Below are positions 11,088 to 22,719 of a DNA stretch of 64,000 nt, in pieces. Positions within the stretch are counted from its first letter, which is position 1, and every line of letters begins with the position of its first letter. Under the pieces are notes generated by a model. That model had not been told where the DNA came from. It did not search any database and saw only the letters and a program-made list of their open reading frames with translations. The translations under genes and the position numbers were made by a program. This DNA comes from Bipolaris cookei (Eukaryota > Ascomycota > Dothideomycetes > Pleosporales > Pleosporaceae): assembly GCA_002286855.1 (NCBI GenBank), contig NRSV01000081.1:1-64000 (forward strand), in the 5' to 3' direction.

Positions 11088-13063
11088 TCATACAATTAAA
11101 AAGTGTAAGTTTCCCAGTTTGCTCAAAACCGAAGGAAACGCCATTTCCAGGCGGACCAGACAGTCATTTGCAATCTTGCTCATGTTTTCCAGGCCCCGCA
11201 GCGCACCATAAAGTGCAGTTTGTAGTTCAAAGGCGGGGTCAAGATATGAGTGGGAGCACAGAAAGTCGATGCAATGATAGAGGAGGATGGGAATGAATGG
11301 ATGGACCTGATACACTTGTTAGCTGCTGATTCTAGATGCCGATCCCACAAAATAAATACTAGAGGGATGAAGAATATGTAGTACCTGAAAAAAGCTCAGT
11401 TCCGATAGCTCCTTGGAGAGAGCAGTCATTCGTTGGGCGGCAGGGATGACCATGTGGGTCAGCTTTCCAATGGCATCTTGGTGTGTGTTTATCTCGGATT
11501 GGGTCAGGGATGTTTGCATTGTCTTGTACATTGTTATGATGACTGTTTGGGTAGTCATGTGGGTGAGGAGCGGCAGGGAGTCGAGGTGCAGATTTGTGCA
11601 ATGGTCTTGTAGCGACAAGCGCTCCAAGTTCATAACAATGCTGGTTTCGAGATGTTGGTGGCGCGTCCAAAAGTCGAGACTGGATGCACCTTGGGCTTCT
11701 TGCTCAATCATGCTGCGCTGGTAGTGGGATAGGCTTTGGCTGCATAGGGTAGCCTGTCGAATGGACTCGGTGAAACTGGATGGTGCTTGGGGTTCGTCAT
11801 CGGGCTGAGCTTGGGATGGTAATGGCATGACGATTGGGTCATTGTTCTGGAAATTTGCTTCAGGCATGGGTAGTCGTGTTAGTATCTAGCTACTTGGTTA
11901 GGTCCGTGATTGCATTCTTGAGTTTTGTGAAGAACAGGGTAGCACCCACTATATGCTGGTTGAAGGTCAACGGGAGTTGGTCCATGAGACTGACAAAGCA
12001 ATCGATCACAAAGAGCATCCAAAAAGTTCTTCTTCGTTCTTCGATTTCAGTTCCTGTTAGCGATGAATTGGCAGAAATCTCGTCACGCCCATCAACCATG
12101 TGAAGCTTTTGCAGTATAGCGGACCGAAAAAGCTTGCCCGCACTCATCCAGCCTTGTCTATAGTTGACATGCATCAACTCGTAGATAAAAAGCAGTGTGC
12201 ACGCTTGGAGATGCTCCACCCGAATGAAGTCATCCATTGATGGATCCATCTCGAGGCTATCGAGGATCCTTCTTGCGTTTGCATACAGTTCGTCTTGGAC
12301 ATGCTGAAACTGGCTCGAGGTGGATGCGGCTACTGTCCACATTGCATACCGTAGACCGGGGAATGCCGTCACATTGTTGTCCATGTTGGTTTGCCTCGCT
12401 CGGTCAAAATAGTGCCGCTTATTAAGAATTGGACAAAAAGTATGAGCTCGATCAAAGTAAAGATGGTCACTAGTCATTCGACCGAAAGTTAGTCGTGTAA
12501 TACTATCACGTAATAGTTGGGACACAAACAGGTCATGTTTGATGACATCCGAGATTTGTCCCATAGTGGGGTTCTCAATTAATGACGTAGGTAGTGGGAA
12601 ATACTCGATTGCGGAACTGTCGGATGAGCTATTGGCTGAGCTCTCTTGCACTTCGTTGAATGCATCAAGAGCGAGCCATTCATTAGTCGGCGGCTCCATC
12701 GATGACGGGTAGGGCATTTTTGCATCCTGAAGAGCTTGAAGGTCCTCTTCAGTATATTCGCCCAGAGTCTGATCTCCCAGACGACGTTCTAGCGCCACTA
12801 GTAGTAGGCTTGTCAACATCCGAAAAAAGGAATGGATGAACACACTTACTTATACGCAACTGTAACGCTCGCAGATGACCTTTCTTTGGACCGCGAGGCT
12901 GTTTAGTTGTTGTTCGATTGCACACGACGCCAGAATCTCGACACAACCCGCACTGCGGCTGCTCTCGATCGCAGCGAAGCTTTCGTCTACGACATTCATC
13001 ACAGGCCAAGCCAGCCTGTTGGCGAGAATGAGGGGTGGCGGGACTTTGCTGTGAAGAATACAT
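11088..13063 (-). CDS. Zn2Cys6 transcription factor
   Basis: This model has four exons: 13063-12850, 12797-11950, 11885-11385 and 11306-11088. The introns (52, 64 and 78 nt) have GT..AG ends and the joined frame is open for 593 residues. The N-terminus has the binuclear cluster CDECRRRKLRCDREQPQCGLC. The middle shows the fungal-specific transcription-factor domain, with ERRRTFWMLFVIDCFVSL followed after splicing by the typical LTRLPMPEANFQNND. The 3' exon completes the domain (VHPFIPILLYHCIDFL). The product should be nuclear. The target is unknown; the only neighbour is a broken anion/allantoate-type permease. Splice sites are inferred by eye, but all phases agree. Confidence 0.8.
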
Positions 13064-14228
13064 GTTTGTTCTATTTCCACAAAGACTGTGATACTAGGAA
13101 AACACAAACAGACATTTAATTGTACAAACAAAGTAGTATTGGTAGGACATAGTCTTATATTTACAAAGGAGAAAGGCTGCCTTGTGGTTCAACGATCGAC
13201 ATACACTATAGTGGGTAACGGCGATAATGCGGGGGAACTATGGCATCACGACAATGTGTATCTACATATTGCCAGGGTGAGTTTAGTATAACAGGGTCTC
13301 GGGGCCGAGTTATGGGGAGACCTGGTTGCCGGCACTTGTGTAGGATGATGCAGGACCGGTAGCGAATGAGTGAAACCAGTCTGGCCCTTTTGACGATAGG
13401 TGTTCTTGCATCGGAAGAGGGGAGGGCCTGACAGTGGGTCGTCAAAATTCGGTCGACCTTCCAGGCAAGGCATAGGCGTCGGCGATTTGTGGCCCTAGTC
13501 CATAACCGTTAGTGTCTTGTAGCCCCACAACCCGTCGTGCTACAACGTGGGATTGATCCTGTATCAACTGCAGCATAGCTCATTCTTACTCGCTATTTCA
13601 GACTAGCCAAGCCACTCGCTAATCCTACTCATTATATTACTTTTTCTGGGCCTAAGAAATGTAAAACAAGCGGGCCTTTATTTCTCCATCGGAGTTTGCG
13701 AGATTAACGGAACATATAAATTCTCGATCTGACATACATATTCTCGATCGCCTGTATATTCATCCGGTCTTCGCTAGCCGTTGTCAACATCGGACCAAGA
13801 AGCAAGGACGGCAAGTATGAACAGTTTCGTGAAATCGAAAACACTATTGGAGTGAATCCAATTGGAGAGACATCTGGAGCAGGCTGAAGAAAGCTTGAGT
13901 CGGTTGAGAAAAGTATTGAGATTGCTAACGAGGCTTCTAGAACAAAACAAGAACCAAGACAAGTCGAAATGCAAAAGAAAAGTGTAGAGCCTTGCACTTT
14001 GCCCAAACCAGGATGTACTACTGGCTAGGTACGGAACTGGAACAATCAATTAAGTCGGGTCTCCACCTACGCTCTTTTTGCTGAAGCATTATTACTACCC
14101 TGAATTTAGTTTCTACCGCATCAAGTTAGCTGAATTCGGATGATTAGTCGTGTCCAATTCGTAACGGCACCTCATCGGACCATGGGCAACTAGCGCGTGA
14201 TCATTGTCGACCTCGCTAGTCGGATCCA
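13064..14228. other. No recognised gene
   Basis: This region lies upstream of the regulator. Only short ORFs are present and none is convincing. The first several hundred bases are presumably the regulator promoter. Confidence 0.4.
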
Positions 14229-15300
14229 ATGTGCACCAACTCTATTAGGTTAGCACTGGCAGAATTTTTCTTGGCTCACGACGGCAAGAATTTCTCAACT
14301 TGGTCCAGCCAAGTAGAGCTCAACCAGTTAGCCATCCCACAGAACAAGTTCGCATCAGTTTCGGATCACGTTGCCGCTTCCGCTGTCAAGGTTGATTTCC
14401 ATGATTCCACCATCTCCATGTGCCAAAGCCTTGTACACATGGGTAAGTTTTCCTGCATTACTCTAACATGGCCCAAATATGGCACTAACATGTTCCAGTC
14501 ATCATACATTGATTATCTTAACACTATCAAGATGCCTGAGGGCCTGGTGCTTACTCACTTTGGTGAGGTGCGCTACAGACAGCCTATGGACAATGATGAG
14601 CTCTATGGAGTAGGTTAATATGTTCTTATTGCGGCTGGCACATGTTCTAATTTCTCTCAAGCAAAAGTTTCAGACCTTGGGACCCATGAAGAGCCATGCA
14701 AAGAGGTTCCATGAACCTAACATCAGGAAGAAGCTCAATATTGGCAGGCCTAGCAAAGCCTACATTGATGCTGAGAAGGGTAGATTTTTTTAACATGGCA
14801 CAAACCTGACCCTAACTTGTTCACAGAGTAGTATGACCAGGTTATGAGTACTCACCATCGCATCATCGCCGAGAAGGAAGAGGAAGCCAAGAAGCTGTTG
14901 TGAGTCGGTTGTGAAGCTGTTGAGGCCAGGACTGCTCCAATGCCTCCCATCCTGATTCTCTCTGGTCGCAATGCTGGTCAGGTAAGTTAAGATGAACATG
15001 TTCCCGCCACACTGCTAACATATTCAAGCCAAACTTTCGAGATATGAGTGCTGTCATGAAGAAAGTTGGCAAGACTGTCCCTTGTGAGTATTCCGCCATT
15101 GAATTTGAGTGCACCACTAGTAAGTCTTCCATGAACTTGTTTTATTCATGGTGCTAACATATTTAGCCTGTCACTTTCATCTTCATCCTGATGACGCTAG
15201 CATGCTGGAGCTAGCCTGCATGAACCGCAAGTACTGGGCCTTAGATGATGAGATGGATGAGGAAGAGGTTTAGAAAGATGATGATGATGCTGAGGAGTAA
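14229..15300 (+). pseudogene. Unrecognised multi-intron gene or relic
   Basis: Starting at the ATG at 14229, coding-like blocks alternate with five short segments that look like introns: a GT-start, a CTAAC-type branch and a YAG end, at about 14443-14498, 14612-14660, 14779-14826, 14982-15028 and 15119-15166. The blocks include KMPEGLVLTHFGEVRYRQPM, GPMKSHAKRFHEPNIRKKLN and CHFHLHPDDASMLELACMNR, with an acidic end. Not every join is in phase and a TAG interrupts the acidic tail. It is either decaying or needs transcript evidence. I do not recognise the family. Intron number and codon texture argue against a transposase. Confidence 0.35.
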
Positions 15301-15571
15301 CATCTTTGGGGCATGCTTTGAACAAGTTCAATTGAACAAGTTCAGTTAGAGAGAACGCATCAAGGAATATCTGAAGGTATCTTTAACACATTGGCACCAT
15401 ATTCGAACTTTTACACCACCTTCTATGTGAAATCAAAAAACCTTCTACTCTCACATACCCCATTAAAGATACACTCAGTCTTAGCTTGGCTTTTACACCT
15501 ATCACATACTCTAGGATACCCATTCTCTACTAAGAATAACCGACATGTACCTAAATTTAGCTGGAACAAAT

Positions 15572-16066
15572 TTAGTACATATTAATATATAGATCTAGAG
15601 CTCGTTCATCTCCTTTAACCTGATCTCTTTTGCTATTGTTCACCTTATACACTGGCATCTTAGAACGAAATGGTAGTGGCTGTTCTACAAAAGAAACTCG
15701 CCTTCTTTTTCTTGAATCAGCCGAACGTGATCGGGATATGTTTGTATCCGATTCAAGCTCAATCTGATAATTTGCATCTGATACTTCATGTTCAGATTGT
15801 AGTACAGAACTTGAACGTGGTTGTGACAAATTCTCACTACGTTTATCCTGCGCTTCCTCTGCTATTGAAGTGCTAAGTACACGTTCGTAAAAGCGAACTG
15901 CTGCTCGATGCTCTAAATAGCCAGGCCGGCCAGTTTTATGAGTTGCTGCAGTATATTGCTTACGGAATTTCTTCACATGTGTTGAGAGAGCACCACGATC
16001 ACCGAAGCGTCGTTGGAACGTGTTAAGGTCGGATTCGGAACATGTTGAATTGGACATACACCACAC
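15572..16066 (-). CDS. Hypothetical protein, Ser/Arg-rich
   Basis: This is an ORF of 164 residues on the minus strand. The N-terminal half (FQRRFGDRGALSTHVKKFRKQY and onward) is basic and could be folded. The C-terminal half is polar with a SRSRSADSRKRRRVSF segment that resembles a nuclear localisation signal. No known domain is recognised. It lies between the unknown multi-intron locus and a tandem repeat, in transposon-rich DNA, so it may be an exon of a larger broken gene. Confidence 0.3.
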   Translation of the reverse strand: MWCMSNSTCSESDLNTFQRRFGDRGALSTHVKKFRKQYTAATHKTGRPGYLEHRAAVRFYERVLSTSIAEEAQDKRSENLSQPRSSSVLQSEHEVSDANYQIELESDTNISRSRSADSRKRRRVSFVEQPLPFRSKMPVYKVNNSKRDQVKGDERALDLYINMY

Positions 16067-16271
16067 AACTTGCCAGTATGGTCATCTTCCCAGGTAGCTC
16101 TGCAGAAGACTTCCCCAGCGTATAGAATTATCGCACGCGTACGTGCGGTGAATTGATGTGTGTCTTGTGTGTCTAATATGTCTTATATTTTCGTGTAATG
16201 CTCTCTACAACTGTCTTTTGTACACGACCATTGCAGGGAGTTGTTACATGTAGAATATCGACATACATTAG

Positions 16272-16420
16272 CTGTAATCCATGCCGATATATCCTTGCAT
16301 AATACCGACCGTAATTCATGCCGATATATCCTGACATAATATCGACCGTAATTCATGCCGATATATCCTGGTATAGTATCGACCGTAATTCATGCCGATA
16401 TATCCTTGCATAGTCTGCGA
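16272..16420. repeat. Tandem repeat, 4 copies of a 37-bp unit
   Basis: Units start at 16272, 16309, 16346 and 16383 (the last is 38 bp). Each begins C[CT]GTAATTCATGCCGATAT or a close variant and ends in an ATA-rich stretch. The copies differ at a few positions only. Confidence 0.85.
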
Positions 16421-16799
16421 CAAGAATATACCCAGGGCTGTCATCCTCTTTCCCAAGCTCTGGGACAGTAGGTAGAATGCTTTCTAAGGAGGTGTAGGCC
16501 TAGTACACTGGCTAAACATACTCAGAATAAGTCACAAGTATATTAAGTAATAGAGAATGAGAATATTACCTTATGGGTAATATTGATAGGCATATTAAGT
16601 GGTAAAGAACATGAAACGTGGTAAGAACAGGTTTCGAACTCGTTTACTGAGTGATAGGAGAGAACAAAGATTCTTTTATTTTGCGGAAATCACCGGCGCC
16701 AAGCTACACTAGGAGAAATACTTACCCGGAGCTAAGACTTGTTGGAAAAGCGTGGAAGATGACTGTGTATAAGATCATGCTAAGAAACAGTTGCAATCA

Positions 16800-17138
16800 T
16801 GCTTCATCTCCCATCATCCTTCTTCTCTCAGCTTCAAATGCAAGTCGCTCTCGCTCAAGATCTGATTTCTCTCTTTCAAGCTGTAGTTTAGCTCGTTCTA
16901 GATCAAGCTGCTCTCGCTTGTTCTGAAGATTCTGCTGAGCTATAGTTGTCTGTCTTTGTAGACACTGTGAAGGCCTAAAACAAGTTAGAAAAACATTAAA
17001 GACATGTTTAGATAGTCTATCTTGGTGTAGATGCGGATCTTTGAGTTGATGGAGATCTTGGATGGCTTCTTCTTGGTGTCACTTGTGAGACTGATCTCCC
17101 ATCTGTTACTGGGATCTCAATTGTTGGAATCTCATGTA
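16800..17138 (-). pseudogene. Coiled-coil gene fragment cut by a pogo element
   Basis: On the minus strand a charged heptad-rich run (EQLDLERAKLQLEREKSDLE and onward) ends at a TAG near 16797. An intron-like segment with a TTTTAG/CACAG-type end precedes it, then a Ser/Pro-rich upstream block. The upstream side stops at 17138, exactly where the family A element begins, and I could not find its continuation beyond 18234. The original gene is unknown. Confidence 0.35.
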
Positions 17139-18232
17139 ACGTGTTTTACAAGCGAGCGGTGTACTCTACTAACTTTGTACACCTCTCTACGTACACCTCT
17201 CTACGTATATAGCTCTACCACAAGTTAATAAATTTTATATATATTAAGGTAGTAGATTAAATACTATCTAAAGTATCTTTTTTGCATGTGCGCGAGTTAT
17301 GGCCAGTCTCTCTACACCTGCTACACCGCGCTAGAGCCTGGCGGCTGACACCTGATCGCTCTCCTCCTTGACGCTCTTCATGAGCAATCTGCTGATCAGC
17401 CTCGCGCTGAGTGAGTTGATCTTCTCCAGCTCTCTTTTTTAGCACTCATTGCTTCTGTATCCGCTTCTTCTTACGCTGCCTACGCTTTGTTGCTGCTTCA
17501 TTCGCCTTCTCAAGGCTGGCTATTCGATCACGCATTAGCTCAGCCGAGAGCATCATTACCCACTCACTACCACCTGGCTGAATAGCTTCTGGCCGTGTCC
17601 TTCTCTCTGACGCTGTAACGACAAGCTGAGTCGTAATCTTGCCCATTGAAAAGCCAGTTTCGTCAAAGTTGTAGACGTCCTCATCACAGATGCCGTATTT
17701 GGCCTTTGTCTGCTCCACAAGCTCAAACCAGCTTTTAATTAGAACTGGATCTTCGCATAGAGCTCTCTGCCTATTGTAAGCTCGATTGAAACGTGTCGTA
17801 AGCCTATCTGTACGATTGACAAAGTTGCGCGGCCAGTGGACGCCGACCTGGCCAGCGCCGCGCGCAACCAACAATCTATCAACCATATCGCGCACAGCTG
17901 CGTAGGTACGCGAAAATCCACGCAAATAGAGATCAATTATATGATCAACTATCACCTCCTCTTATAGCTTGGTAAGCTTCTTTGAGCTGGGCTGGCAATC
18001 GCTCCGGGCAGACCTGCCAGCGCGTCGGCGGCGGAGCGTCGTCTCAGATGTATTGTAGAGTGCTGCAGCACGTTTGTCACTTTGGGTCCGTTTACTAGCT
18101 ATAGATGAGATAGCAAGCTGTACATCTGCTTCATTTTATACTATTTGAGTAATGTTGCGTGGAGCCATGGTATGATAAGATGAGAGAGGTGCACGAAGTT
18201 GGTGGGGTGCGCCACTCGCTTGTAAAACACGT
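17139..18232 (-). mobile_element. Fot1/pogo-like deletion derivative (family A), second copy
   Basis: The inverted repeats start ACGTGTTTTACAAGCGAG on both sides, with TA at 17137-17138 and 18233-18234. The interior is about 1.1 kb. The right end retains the CGCACCCCACCAACTTCGTG block next to the terminus. The terminus differs from that of 2584-3873 (TTTTACAAGCGAG against TGGATAAGCGAG), but the transposase ends are very similar. The two are sister subfamilies. Confidence 0.85.
17257..18168 (-). pseudogene. Family A transposase, deleted and with three stops
   Basis: Reading from the ATG at 18168, a single frame gives the N-terminal helix-turn-helix (NEADVQLAISSI), the CENP-B-like domain and the first catalytic motif NFDETGFSMG. 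It then jumps from GGSEWV directly to the linker MMLSAELMRDR, so the second and third Asp blocks are gone. Three in-frame stops occur (TAA after ITQIV, TAA in KL*EEV, TGA after RIQKQ). The C-terminal zinc knuckle CSRCRETGHNSRTC is intact. The deletion endpoints differ from those of 2688-3768. Confidence 0.8.
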
Positions 18233-18333
18233 TAATGAATTTTATTGTAATCCAAGCAACGCTAAACATTGAACTAAGGTGTGGCTGAATACTTCCTAAG
18301 AATAGATGGACAATGAGCATATGACACTGCTGT

Positions 18334-19476
18334 CTAAAGTCTTCCCGCACGCCCAGGATCTATAACAGCAGCTTCAAACGCTGTCAATATAGTTGATCGC
18401 GTCAACGAAGACTGCCAGGCTCTCCAGAACAACGGAAAGAAGTCTCCTTTCTTGATTGAGATGAGGCCCTGGGCATTCTGGAGGTATGAGGTGAGCTCAG
18501 CTGAGTAAGCTTGAGATAGTGGTCTGAACAGTACTACATCTAACGGCTGAATCGTGTGAGTCGAATGAGAAGGAAAGATCAATAGGAGTGTCCTGTGGTG
18601 ATCGCAGTAACTAATAGACTCCATCGTCACGTGAGATCCGTGGCCATCAAGGATGAGCAATCTCCATCTACCTGATCGCTGTACGAAGCAGCGATCAAAC
18701 ACCTGCTCAAGCCAAGCCAGCCTTATGTCGTCGTTTGACCAGCCTAATGGAGATGATGAGACAAAGACGTCGTGCTTGGTAGTTTTAATATCCTCTACCC
18801 AAGACGATCTGATTGCTCCTCTAGCTGCAGCGTAGATGAGGCATGGAGGTAGCAGGCTCCCATCAGCGCAGTAGCACGCCAGGAGCGTCAAGAACTCACG
18901 TGATCCATCTTGAAGAGGTGCTCTGACCTCTTTCTTATTCCATTAGCGCTTGCTGAAGATCCTCTTGCGTCTGCCTACTACGCCAATCAGGAAGCCCTTC
19001 TCATCCATATTGTATATATCTCGAACCTCAAGCTGGTACTGAGTGATCTTCTGGTGCAGCAGCTTGAAGTAGATTCTATACTTTGACTCTGAGTCAGCTA
19101 CATGGCGCGTACGATCCATAGCGCTGGTCCTCTTTGAGACGAGCTCATCTTTATATCGGTTGATAAAGCGAGTAACCTAGCTCTCGCTGAGCTCGCGATG
19201 GGCTATTTCTGAAGAGATATCTCTAATCATCTCTCTCGTGGGAGGAAGGCCTTGCTTACTAAGCTTAGTGACATATCGTACAAGCTCTAACTCCTGTTGT
19301 TGGCCGATAGCTTTCTGCTGAACGTATCCATTGCTCCTAGGCCCTGTTACACGCCTCTAGCGCCAACCCAACGTTGAGAGGTCAAGGCCCCATTTTTCAG
19401 CAACATCTTTTAACGTGAACTGTTCTCCTACATCTCGCAACTCTAGATCTGCAATTATTTCATGAGTTGGGACCAT
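18334..19476 (-). pseudogene. Second-type pogo/Fot transposase with three stops
   Basis: A single minus-strand frame from the ATG at 19476 encodes a diverged DDE transposase. It has an N-terminal helix-turn-helix, a CENP-B-like region (KLSKQGLPPTREMIRDI), the first Asp in YNMDEKGFLIG, the second in LLILDGHGSH and the third in IQPLDVVLF. Only three stops break it: TAG after TLGWR, TAG after ELSES and TAA after IFSKR. The first two replace likely Trp codons (TGG to TAG). The third could be CAA to TAA. The sequence otherwise stays in frame for about 380 codons. No terminal repeats were identified with confidence. Confidence 0.75.
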
Positions 19477-19499
19477 AGTTGTGAAGTTACTGCGCGCCA

Positions 19500-19889
19500 A
19501 AATTATGGTGTTGAGACGCGCGTTGGTATTCGGCGGGGCATGAGATGAATCCAGGCATGAGGTGCACGGGCACACTACGTATAGCAGCTGACTTACTCAT
19601 CATCTTACGTCCTCTACTTTCTGCATATTGTCGACTAAGAGAAGCTTCAGCACGGTAAACCTGGCGGATCCCATACTTGTCTTTTCCATCACACCCAAGC
19701 ATATCCTTGTTGTCCATCTGCATGGCGCTAAACCTGTTAGCAACGTGACCTGAATATGTTCTACTAAGTTACTTACTTGTTAATCGCCTCTACCAATGTG
19801 ACATTCTTCCCAGTACGATATACCTTTTGCCCTGCCTGCTCAGCAGCGTTTGTATGTGATTCCAGTTTATTCCATACCTCTTCAGACAT
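19500..19889 (-). pseudogene. Unknown spliced gene fragment
   Basis: An ATG at 19889 opens a block starting MSEEVWNKLESHTNAAEQAG. It is joined across a 43-nt intron-like segment (GTAAGTAAC to GCTAACAG) to a second block containing NKDMLGCDGKDKYGIRQVY. The frame stays open to about 19500 and then runs into the transposase region. It may be a gene cut by the insertion at 18334-19476. No family is recognised. Confidence 0.3.
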
Positions 19890-20104
19890 ACTACTACATT
19901 AGCGAACAATTCTAGCTGCTATTACCCTGTTTCTTTTATTCTGTGCGCAGCTGTGTACAAAAGGAGATTCTTCTTCTCTTATAATTCTATGAGGGATAAC
20001 ATGGTTCACAAGCGAGTTGCTCACTTGAAAACTCACCAAAAATCGCGATCGACAGGGGTCTAGATCTCGACCACCACCTATCAGAACTATCAGAAAACTT
20101 AATA

Positions 20105-21627
20105 ACGTAAAGCACCACAGAGCCGGACACTTTTTCTTGACATTGCGAACTTCATGTACGAAATATTCTGCATCAACAACATAGGGATTTTTTTAAACTC
20201 AGCAAGAAGGTAGAATTATTCTAGCTCTTCAGGCCTTTCGTACAGGCCAGTTTAAGACTATATGACGTACTGCTGTTGCCTATAATATACCTTTTTAGCG
20301 TCTTTCTGATCGGCTTAACAAAATTACTTTTCGGCCTCAAGTAACCCCAAACTGCCGCAAGCTTAGTATAACTGAAGAGTAGATAATTGTACGGTATATT
20401 CTTGACCTAGACTCCCGAGGGTTTGCCCCCCGACTGTGTGAGGTAGCAGATATGGCAGAGAAACTACTGCGCGTACGAGGTGGCCAGCCTTTAGGCAAGA
20501 ACTGGCCAAAGCGATTCGTATCGCGTTCAGACGAGCTCAGAACAGCCTTCAATCGGGCAAAGGACCGCCAGAGAATATAGCAAGAGGATCCGGAGGTTAT
20601 TAACGCGTGGTTCAAGCTTGTACGAGAGACAATTGAGAAGTATGGGGTATGTTTAGATGACATTCACAACTTTGATGAGACTGGATTTCAGATGGGGTCG
20701 TACAGGCTGCTCATTCTTGACGGCCACGAGAGCCACCTAAACCAATAATCTAAGGACTACTGGCTCGTACAGAAGATCCTTACTCTTTTTATGCCTTCTC
20801 ATTCATCGCATATACTCCAACTACTTAACGTTGTCTACTTTTCGCCTCTTAAGCAGAAGTACTCTCAACGCGTACGAGACTTAGCACACTACCATACCTA
20901 GCATATTAATAAGGAACGTTTCCTCCTAGCCTTTTGAGACACATTTTTCGATGTTTTTACGTCTGATAACTGCAAAAAGGCCTTTAAAATGGTAGGACTA
21001 GTCCTCATCAACGCACGGAGAGTTATCAATCGTCTTAACGTATGCTATTATACTCTACCACAAGAAGCTCAGCTAGAAACACCCTAGTAGTCTAAAGCAC
21101 CTCGCGATTCGTACAAATTTAGATTACAGTCGAAGCTTTTAAGAGAATTATTCGTACGATCACCAACTACTACGTAAGAGAGCTTGTCAAAGCTTATTAA
21201 AGAAGTTAAGGAGATGCTTTATAAAAATATGCTCATAAAGGCCCGCATACGAGAGCTAAAAGAGCAGTTAGCAGAAGTAAGAAAGCGCTAAGGGCGAAAA
21301 AGAAAGTGGATTCAGACAGGCGGGACACTTGACGCTGATGTAGGAACATCAAAGGCAGCTAAAAGTGCTTCTGCTAGTCGTACGACATCAAAGAAGGCGA
21401 GTGGTGAGGGTAGTCAAGAAAAGGCCCTACTAAGTCAAAGGCACTATAGAACCTGTGGGAGAGCAGGCCATAATGCCCATACGAGCCAAAAAGATGTAGA
21501 AGAAGATTCTTTATCAGATACAAGTAAGTCATACGACGCATCTATAGCTAGTATAGAGAAATTCAAGTTTTTGTACATAAAGTTAGCGATGCCAAGACAA
21601 AGTGGCCCTCTCGATGGTGGAATACGT
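20105..21627 (+). mobile_element. Fot1/pogo-like element (family C), degenerate
   Basis: The left end ACGTAAAGCACCACAGAG follows TA at 20103-20104. The right end, read on the minus strand, begins ACGTATTCCACCATCGAG and is followed on the + strand by TA at 21628-21629. The ends match at most positions. The element has an internal deletion and many stops. It is the sister of the truncated copy at 4010. Confidence 0.8.
20180..21540 (+). pseudogene. Family C transposase, deleted and decayed
   Basis: The frame parallels that of 4078-4904 with many substitutions and stops: helix-turn-helix, CENP-B-like block, then NFDETGFQMG. At about 20697 it jumps directly to YRLLILDGHESH, so roughly 115 codons between the first and second Asp are lost. 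The third Asp region (LLNVVYFSPLK-like) and the coiled-coil and zinc-knuckle-like tail follow in decayed form. Not functional. Confidence 0.75.
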
Positions 21628-22661
21628 TAATATAAGCAACACCTCCAAAACTTGTTCTAGGATACGCTGGGGTTGTAGTAGCCCAATTGTAGCTCTTGAG
21701 CAGCTAATGGAAGACCTTTGCCATTTCCTCTTGTAAATAGAACACTCTGACTACAGGCGGTGAGATAACGTTTTCATTATGTTGGCAATGTGTTCCTAAA
21801 GGTATTCTTACCAAAGTTAGCTCTTGATTATTCAAGAGGACTTCTTCAGGTTCTCCAAACTGGTCGCCCAGCTCAAAATCAGACTCATTTTCATCTAGAG
21901 TATGATCTCCAATTGTGAATGGACCGTAAAGCCCAATAACATTGTCGATCTCATCCATTCTTTGTAAAGCCTGTTGTGGACACGTTCAAGAAGCTGTTGC
22001 TGAACCCGTTACGAACACGTTTGGAAAAAATTCGTGCAGATATCTTGTTGGGGGGAGGCAGCTCACCGCCTTTACAAGGGCTAGGACCATAGCTACCCAC
22101 CAAGTGATCATGGCAGGGGATGTCGAACCATAGGAATTTTAATTGGAAAACCACTATACCCATCTAGGTAGGTTTATGGTCCCGCGCTAGTCGCCTATGA
22201 CCCGACGACCTGCTGCCTGGTCCAAGTCCAGGTAGGTCAGGGCGCATAATATACCAAGCAGGGTTTAGGCCAACGACAAGGTACTATGCTCAGCTGTATA
22301 TTTTGTGCATTAGTTGAGCATCTGTGGCTTGCTAGCCTGACATGTTGGGTGCTCACAGCTCGCTGCACTCTAGGCGAAACACGACATTGCATGTTCGTAC
22401 GACTTTCTTAGTCTTGGTCTGCCTCAGATGACGACATTAGTTTCAGAGTGACCTGGAGCAACACCAGAGTCACAGTAAAGCAACCAAAACGCATCGCAAT
22501 CGGTTTCGGAACGCTACGGAGTTGTGCAGTCTGAAGTGGATGCTTGTTAACTCGACAACGAATGTCTTAAAGAACAATGATGAGTATAGGTATGGTGCCT
22601 TCTCAGACAACTGCAGCGACATCTCCAGCCCATCCAAGACTGACACCTGATCTACAACTCA
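21628..22661. other. No recognised gene
   Basis: An 84-codon minus-strand ORF (21958-21704, acidic, starting MDEIDNVIGLYGPF) is the only clean frame here. I do not recognise it and it may be random. The rest shows nothing identifiable. Confidence 0.3.
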
Positions 22662-22710
22662 CTCCTCCTCCTCCTCCTTCTTCTTCTTCTTCTTCTTCTT
22701 CTTCTTCTTC
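22662..22710. repeat. CTC/TTC trinucleotide microsatellite
   Basis: A run of CTC units passes into about eleven TTC units. On the minus strand it abuts the last recognisable codons of the aldolase relic. Confidence 0.9.
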
Positions 22711-22719
22711 CCTGCGTTG

